From Gymnopus androsaceus JB14 (Eukaryota; Basidiomycota; Agaricomycetes; Agaricales; Omphalotaceae), in the NCBI GenBank assembly GCA_009733575.1, contig ML769616.1, positions 48,093 through 112,092 of the forward strand: a DNA stretch of 64,000 bases, read 5' to 3'. Made by a program: the position numbers and the translations under genes. The notes under the pieces are model-generated. The model had not been told where the DNA came from, made no database searches, and saw only the letters and a program-made list of their open reading frames with translations. Below, in pieces: positions 58,556 through 64,000 of this stretch (positions within the stretch are counted from its first letter, which is position 1; each line of letters opens with the position of its first letter).

Positions 58556-60705
58556 GATATGATGTACCTTGGACAAGTAAATTAGCGAATTTTGCGAAGC
58601 CCATTGCGAAAGACCAGGAGGCAATTATCAGAAGTCACCTACGACACATTGCCGATGACGACGAAGACGATGACAAAGAAGAGGATACTGAAGCACCCGC
58701 TACTCAGCCTATTGCATCATCCTCACAACAGCATACTCCTGCTCCAACACAATCACCTGCACCAAAACACAAACCTACACCACCTACTCCTATAGAACCA
58801 TCTCCACAGGGCGCTCCATCCCAATTCCCATATTCAAATACAAATCCACCATCTCCACACAGATCCCCATCGCCATCAGATCCCGGATCACCTGGTGCTC
58901 TAAATTCTGATTCCGACAACGACAACGAAATGTCTAAAGCAAACAAAGCCTTTGATAAGGTTACAACCTTAAAGTCAGATGGATCAAACTGGGACACGTG
59001 GAAAACTCGAGTGGAATTTGCAGCCAGATCCATTGGGTATCAGCGTTATTTGGAATGGAATCCACAACCTGATCTAGCTGTAGGATCAAACAACGAGCAT
59101 AGGGGAAGGGATAGTGATTTGCTTAACGCAATCATTGGCAGGTTATCGGATGGAATATTCCGAAGGTATAGGCACTACAACAACACAAAGCAGTTGTGGG
59201 AAAATTTACTTGCTGACTATGATTCTAAAAACGCTCTCACTGAATCATTTTTACAAAGACAACTTCACACCATGCAATGCACAGACCCATCCAAGGTCAA
59301 TAAACATTTGGATGACATGATCAGCATCCGCGACGACCTCACAACTAGAGGAATAGATATCAATGACGAGATATTTGTTAACACCATTATGTCCTCTGTC
59401 CCCGACACTTTCAAATCCACGATAAACGCATTGGCGGTTTTCACCGCTAGATCAGACAAGAAGCTCAATCCCTCGGAGCTTACTTCTACCATTCGTGCCG
59501 AGGCAATGGTACACCAAATGCGACATGATCACAAGAAGGAATTGGCAAACTACGCCAGTAACAGGGGAAGAGGAGGTTTCCGAGGCCGTGGAAATTCCTT
59601 TAGAGGAAATTCCCAAGGCAGAGGCAGAGGCCGCGGAGGATCAACAAGTCGTCAGGACTCCGTTTGTTACAACTGCGGAGGAAAAGGTCATTTTGGAAAT
59701 CAATGCCCATTGGAGAAACGCAGTCATGCCAACGAGGCAAAGGAGACGAAGGCTCCTAAGGAGAAGCAGAAGAAGAAGTCAGATGGAAACTGGAGAGATA
59801 GGCCGAAGAACAGCGAAGTGGCATCCTCATCCATGATTGAGGAAGTACCAGAGTCATCATGGGCAGCAATCGAAATTCCCGCTAAGCATGGGAATCTTGT
59901 TTTCGATTTTTTCGAAATAGCTGATAAATCCGAATTAGCTACTTCATTGCCGAGCAATCACATAGTGCAGAACATCAAAGTCGACAGTCCGCCACCTCTT
60001 ACTCTCAATGTTGAAGAGGAGGAAGAAGTATACGTCGACGTTAATCTCTTTCCTTCCTTCAAATTCGAAAACGACACTGAAGAAGGAGTTGGGAAAGGTG
60101 ATCACGCTTATGCTGCAGCCCACAGTTACGGAGCAATTCTTTTTGACTCCGGATGCTCTACCCACATGACGCCACTCACTGACGAACTCAGGAATCAAAA
60201 GGAGATTCCAACACGAGTCATTCAGGCCGCTAACGCGGAAACATTCACGGCAAACATCTCTGGCACACTTCATCTCGATCTCCCCACATATGGACGAGAA
60301 GTTCAAATGCTAAAGCTCCATAATACCCTTCTATGTCCAGACACTCCCAATACACTTGTATCAGTGGGAAAACTCGACGATGATGGTTACTCCATCCTTA
60401 CGGCACATGGTAAAATGACGATTAGAGATTGCCAGGGGAAACTCGTGGGAGTTATCCCAAAGACTAACGGACTATACCAGATCCCATCACGGGAACATGC
60501 TTATTCGACTAAGATTGGCAGATTGGTATCTCTTTACAAGGCACACTGCATCTTAGGTCATCTCAATTATGCTTACATGAAGCATATGTTCCGAGATAAC
60601 CAGGTTCGTGGAATCGGATTGGATCCGAAGCAAATGAACAAACCAGAATGCCACGCTTGTATGCTTGGGAAAGCATCCAGGTCAGCCTTAGCTGCTCCAA
60701 TTTGA
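58556..60705 (+). pseudogene. Copia 2 gag-protease portion
   Basis: The frame is open from about 58556. It has an acidic, Pro-rich leader (PAPTQSPAPKHKPTPP), gag core from about 58930 (MSKANKAFDKVTTLKSDGSN, WDTWKTRVEFAARSIG), an RG-rich segment (NRGRGGFRGRGN), and the zinc knuckle CYNCGGKGHFGNQC. The protease motif ILFDSGCSTHMTPL and the pre-integrase up to ECHACMLGKAS follow. The stop at 60703 lies inside the 658 bp insert, so this was originally one polyprotein with the integrase frame at 61348. The true start is uncertain. Confidence 0.75.
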
Positions 60706-60821
60706 GATTCTAAAGGGTAGTAGCCCTTTAAGGAATTGACTCACAAAGGGCAAGAATCCTAGGAGGGGAAGAGGCCTAGGAAGTGTAGATATACAGTAGC
60801 TTGAAAAGTGTCACAAAATAA

Positions 60822-60910
60822 ATGGCAAGAGCAGGAATTGAACCCACAACCTCTTCATTATTTTGGCTAACATAATCAAACATAACACTATATCCACTGC
60901 ACTAAGTGAC
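60822..60910 (-). other. tRNA-like segment, minus strand
   Basis: It reads GTCACTTAGTGCAGTGGAT (A-box-like) ... GTGGGTTCAATTCC (B box) ... TTGCCA. It shares its start with the plus-strand segment at 61143, so both are copies of one family. A full cloverleaf is not evident. Confidence 0.45.
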
Positions 60911-61142
60911 TATGCTAAAAGATAAATACTGGCACAATATATGCCCTCATCCACTAATTTTTTTAATGAGTGGGGGCAAGTCCCCACACCCCCATTAAAT
61001 ATAATAAACCCCTTACCCTAACCCCAACCCCTAATCCCTAACCTGTGTGGACCAGGCTAGGGTGAGCAGAGCTCACCCTACCCTTAACTATTTATTTACA
61101 CAATACCTTATATAACATACTAAATGTTTTGAGCTAGTATCA

Positions 61143-61232
61143 GTCACTTGGTGAAGTGGTACAAGGTGCTAGCTTTTGGGATTATATAATCTTCAATCAG
61201 TTAGGCCAATTGTTCAATCCTCCATGGTGCCA
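61143..61232 (+). other. tRNA-like segment, plus strand
   Basis: It reads GTCACTTGGTGAAGTGGTAC ... TTGTTCAATCC ... GTGCCA. It lies opposite to the one at 60822-60910 within the same insert. Confidence 0.45.
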
Positions 61233-61347
61233 CTTTTAATTTGACATAAAATTCAAGTGTAAGGGAAATTCTCCTCCATATATATTTGTGTTAGGGGGCT
61301 TTTACCCTTCACAGGTGCCAGATCAGAGCAGCTAAAGGTGTCCAGGT

Positions 61348-63883
61348 ATCCTATTGCTCAGGTGCGATCATCTCCCCGTGCGGAGAAATTTGGAGACATT
61401 TTCCACATGGACGTGTGGGGACCAGCCCAAGTCAGAACGGTAAACCACTGCACTTACACGCTGACTTTAGTTGACAAAGCAACTGATTGGCTGGAGGAAC
61501 CCCAAATGAAGTCAAAGGACGAGTCATTCGCACAGTACGTGATTCTCCAAACAGGTCTCCAAACTCAATATGGCACAACTGTCAAAGTTCTCCACTCTGA
61601 TCGAGGGGGAGAATTTCTCAGTAACGAATTCACGGCATATCTAGAACGCATTGGGACACAACGACGTCTCACGGTACACAACACCCCGGAACACAATGGT
61701 ATAGCGGAACACGCACATCGAACATTGCTGAATGCAGTTCGAAGTCTTTCGATCTCATCAGGACTCCCGAAATGGCTTTGGGGATTCATGATGAAATATG
61801 CGGTATATGTTTGGAACAGGATGCCAAAGAAAGCCATTGGAATGGCTACTCCATACGAGAAACGGTTTGGTATTAAACCGGACATTACTAATCTTCACAT
61901 CTTCGGCAGTATTGTTTATGTTAAACGAGAGAAGGAACCTGGCAAATTGGATCCACAGGCCCAGGAAGGACGCTGGATAGGACTCGAGCCCGAATCAAAT
62001 GGTCACTACATCTACTGGCCAACACGTCACACTGTCACGACGGAAAGGAACGTAGTTTTCTCTGACAGGCAGATCCAACCCGTTGAAGGGGAGGATGGAA
62101 ATTTGGGAAATTTAGGAACATTGGTCACCGAGTCGGAACAGCCTGTCATACCAGTTCCAGAAGAAATTGCCGAGCCAATTGCACCAGACGAAGTATCTGG
62201 GAAACGAGTCAGACGACCCACCAAAAAGATTAGGGACATCATTGAAGGACTTGGAGAAGGAAGTGATGAGTTGCGACACCTTACCGCATCTCTAGGTCAG
62301 GTAACATCAGAAATCGAATCTGATCCTTTATCTGTTGCAGAAGCTATGCGACGACCTGACAGCTCCAAATGGTGCGATGCCATGAAGGATGAAATCTCCA
62401 GACTCCAGGAGCGTGGAACCTATACAATTGTCACTCCACCTCCAGATGCCAATATTCTCACATCCGAATGGGTCTATCGGACCAAGAAGGATGAACGAGG
62501 TCACATTACAGGACACTGAGCTTGCCTTGTTGTACGTGGATTTAATCAGATCCCAGACGTTGACTACTTCCCAGATGAACCCTTCGCATCTGTCGCGAAA
62601 CTTGCATCAGCTCGTGCTATACTCAGCATTGGAGCTGAGAAGAACATGATTATTCACCAAATGGACATGAAATCAGCTTATCTTTACGGGAAATTGGACG
62701 ACAACGAGTGCATTTTCATGAAGGCACCTCCAGGCATTGATATAGGGGTAAAACCAGGTCAAACTTTACGGCTTAAACTCGCACTTTACGGACTCAAACA
62801 AGCCGGTCGACGATGGTACATGCAATTCAGGGAAATCATGACCCAACTAGGGTTCAAACGGTCTGATTTTGATCACACTGTTTTCTATTGGACAAATCCC
62901 TTCACCATCATTTTCATACATGTTGATGACATGACATTGGTTACCAAAACCCTGGCCATCATGGAAAAATTGAAGAAAGATATTGGGGCTATAATCAAAG
63001 TTGTTGATTCCAGAGAAATCCATTGGCTACTTGGGATTGAGATCCGAAGATCTCTCCATAACAGGACGATTCACTTATCCCAGCGGTCATACATTGACGC
63101 CATACTCTCTTGCTACGGATTCTCGGATATAAAGCCACTCTCTATTCCCTTCGATCCCCACATTCACCTCACCAAAGACCAGTCACCCAAAACGGTCGAG
63201 GAAATCGCTTTTATGCATGACAAACCCTACAGAGAGGCCCTTGGTGCTCTCCAGTACTTATCTGTCGCTACGAGACCTGACATCACGTATGCAGTCTCTA
63301 TCCTTGCTCGCTTTTCACAAAACCCCGGCATCACTCATTGGAATGGTGTACGCTGTGTCTACGCCTATCTCAAATACACTCGAGACTTTTGGCTCAGTAC
63401 GAGCAACAGGAAACAATCCAAGGCTACACGGATGCGGATGGTATGTCCCAAGAGGATCAACATGCTATTTCCGGGTACGTTTTTATGTTGAATGGCGGAG
63501 CAGTATCTTGGTCGTCGAAATGACAGGATACCATTTCTTTATCCACCACGGAAGCCGAGTATATTGCTTTGACCCATGCAGCAAAGGAAGCAATCTGGCT
63601 TAGGAACCTTTTATCGGAAATCTTTGGTCCCATTACTCATGTGATCCCTATCATGTCAGACAACCAGTCCGCCATTGCATTGGCAAAGGATGATCGTTTT
63701 CATGCCAGGACCAAACACATTGATATCCAATACCACTTCATCCGTTACGTCATCGAGGAAGGTAAAATTTGTCTTACATACTGCCCTACCGAAAAACATG
63801 ACGGCAGACATCTTCACCAAAGCCTTACCTTCGATGAAAGCCCAAAACACTTCGCAGCATCTATGGGATTAGCAAAGGTTTGA
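61348..63883 (+). pseudogene. Copia 2 integrase, RT and RNase H
   Basis: The integrase core has FGDIFHMDVWGPAQV, LHSDRGGEFLSNEF and PEHNGIAEHAHRT, so all three catalytic acidic residues are present. After the linker, TGA at 62517 replaces Arg in GH-ACLVVRGFNQ. RT continues in the same frame (MDMKSAYLYGKLDD, LKQAGRRWYM, FIHVDDMTL). A frame change near 63400, TGA at 63521 (SSK-QDTISLSTTEAEY) and another shift near 63800 (NMTADIFTKALP) break RNase H. Few lesions and similar LTRs suggest a young insertion. Confidence 0.8.
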
Positions 63884-63890
63884 AGGGGAG

Positions 63891-64000
63891 TGTTGGAATA
63901 TCAAAGGTAAATGTATCTTATCGAACTATACATGGAACGCTTTCTCGTAGTCTCCACTTGTTTGTATCACCATCCCATGCACTCCACTATTATCGTCTCG
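63891..64000 (+). repeat. 3' LTR of copia 2 (cut by window end)
   Basis: 110 bp matching 57843-57952 with two differences, preceded by the purine tract gaaggggag. Confidence 0.9.

Larger units (their letters stand above)
60683..61340. mobile_element. 658-bp inverted-repeat insert in copia 2
   Basis: TCCAGGT flanks both sides (60676-60682 and 61341-61347). The ends CAGCCTTAGCTGCTC and CACCTTTAGCTGCTC (reversed) match at 13 of 15. The interior holds two tRNA-like segments facing each other (60822-60910 minus, 61143-61232 plus), a telomere-like run (61006-61042) and a perfect hairpin (61058-61080). Removing it restores ..GKASRYPIAQV.. in the pol frame. It has no coding capacity. Confidence 0.8.
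57843..64000 (+). mobile_element. Ty1/copia retrotransposon 2 (runs past window end)
   Basis: The 5' LTR spans 57843-58208 (about 366 bp). The primer-binding site ggttatgggccc follows. The coding part spans about 58556-63883, then the polypurine tract gaaggggag and the start of the 3' LTR at 63891. The 110 bp of 3' LTR in view differ from the 5' LTR at two positions. A 658 bp insert interrupts pol at 60683. Copia fragments behind NLR copies 1 and 2 come from this family. Confidence 0.9.

Noticed and set aside
58203..58604. 133-residue minus-strand frame with many Cys and Gly
   Set aside because: Antisense to the leader of copia 2 gag.

Overview
The window looks like repeat-rich nuclear DNA of a filamentous basidiomycete, probably Agaricomycetes. 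The evidence is many 50-60 bp GT-AG introns, a large fungal-type NAD-glutamate dehydrogenase, NACHT-WD40 (NLR-like) genes with near-identical WD40 repeats, an F-box fragment, and pogo, Plavaka (CMC) and Ty1/copia transposons. I see few or no intact host genes. Most of the window is transposons and decaying segmental duplicates.

Region 1 (1-38.8 kb) alternates two duplicated units. NAD-glutamate dehydrogenase appears three times on the minus strand: copy A 2.9-6.9 kb (full length), B 9.3-10.6 kb (large internal deletion) and C 19.8-23.5 kb (damaged 5' end). Each sits beside an F-box remnant. NACHT-WD40 genes appear three times on the plus strand: copy 1 11.3-16.0 kb (15 clean WD40 repeats, but split from its NACHT part by a 289 bp deletion), a relic at 17.6-18.4 kb, and copy 2 32.3-37.5 kb (about 17 repeats, most frameshifted). 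Between them lie three related pogo-type elements (668, 2130 and 3509 bp), smaller inverted-repeat elements, and copia fragments shared by both NLR units.

Region 2 (39.1-51.3 kb) appears to be one 12.2 kb DNA transposon. It has near-matching terminal inverted repeats of about 48 bp starting CACCGGGGGC, a TAA target duplication, a Plavaka-type transposase near the left end and an unrecognised multi-exon gene near the right end. Its middle carries fragments of unrelated host genes: a GH16 glucanase-like C-terminus, part of the GPI-transamidase subunit PIG-S, and a truncated two-RRM RNA-binding protein. This cargo-carrying element is the most notable object here.

Region 3 (51.3-64 kb) holds two Ty1/copia elements inserted in the same minisatellite. 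Copia 1 (51691-57614) is complete with 317 bp LTRs and a 5 bp target duplication. Copia 2 runs from 57843 past the window end and is interrupted by a 658 bp inverted-repeat insert with two opposed tRNA-like segments.

Two decay patterns cross feature boundaries. Many nonsense codons are TGA where the homologous residue is Arg (CGA to TGA, a CpG transition). Many frameshifts are loss of one G from a GG or GGG run. The second may be real decay or homopolymer error in the assembly, so reading-frame calls should be treated with care.
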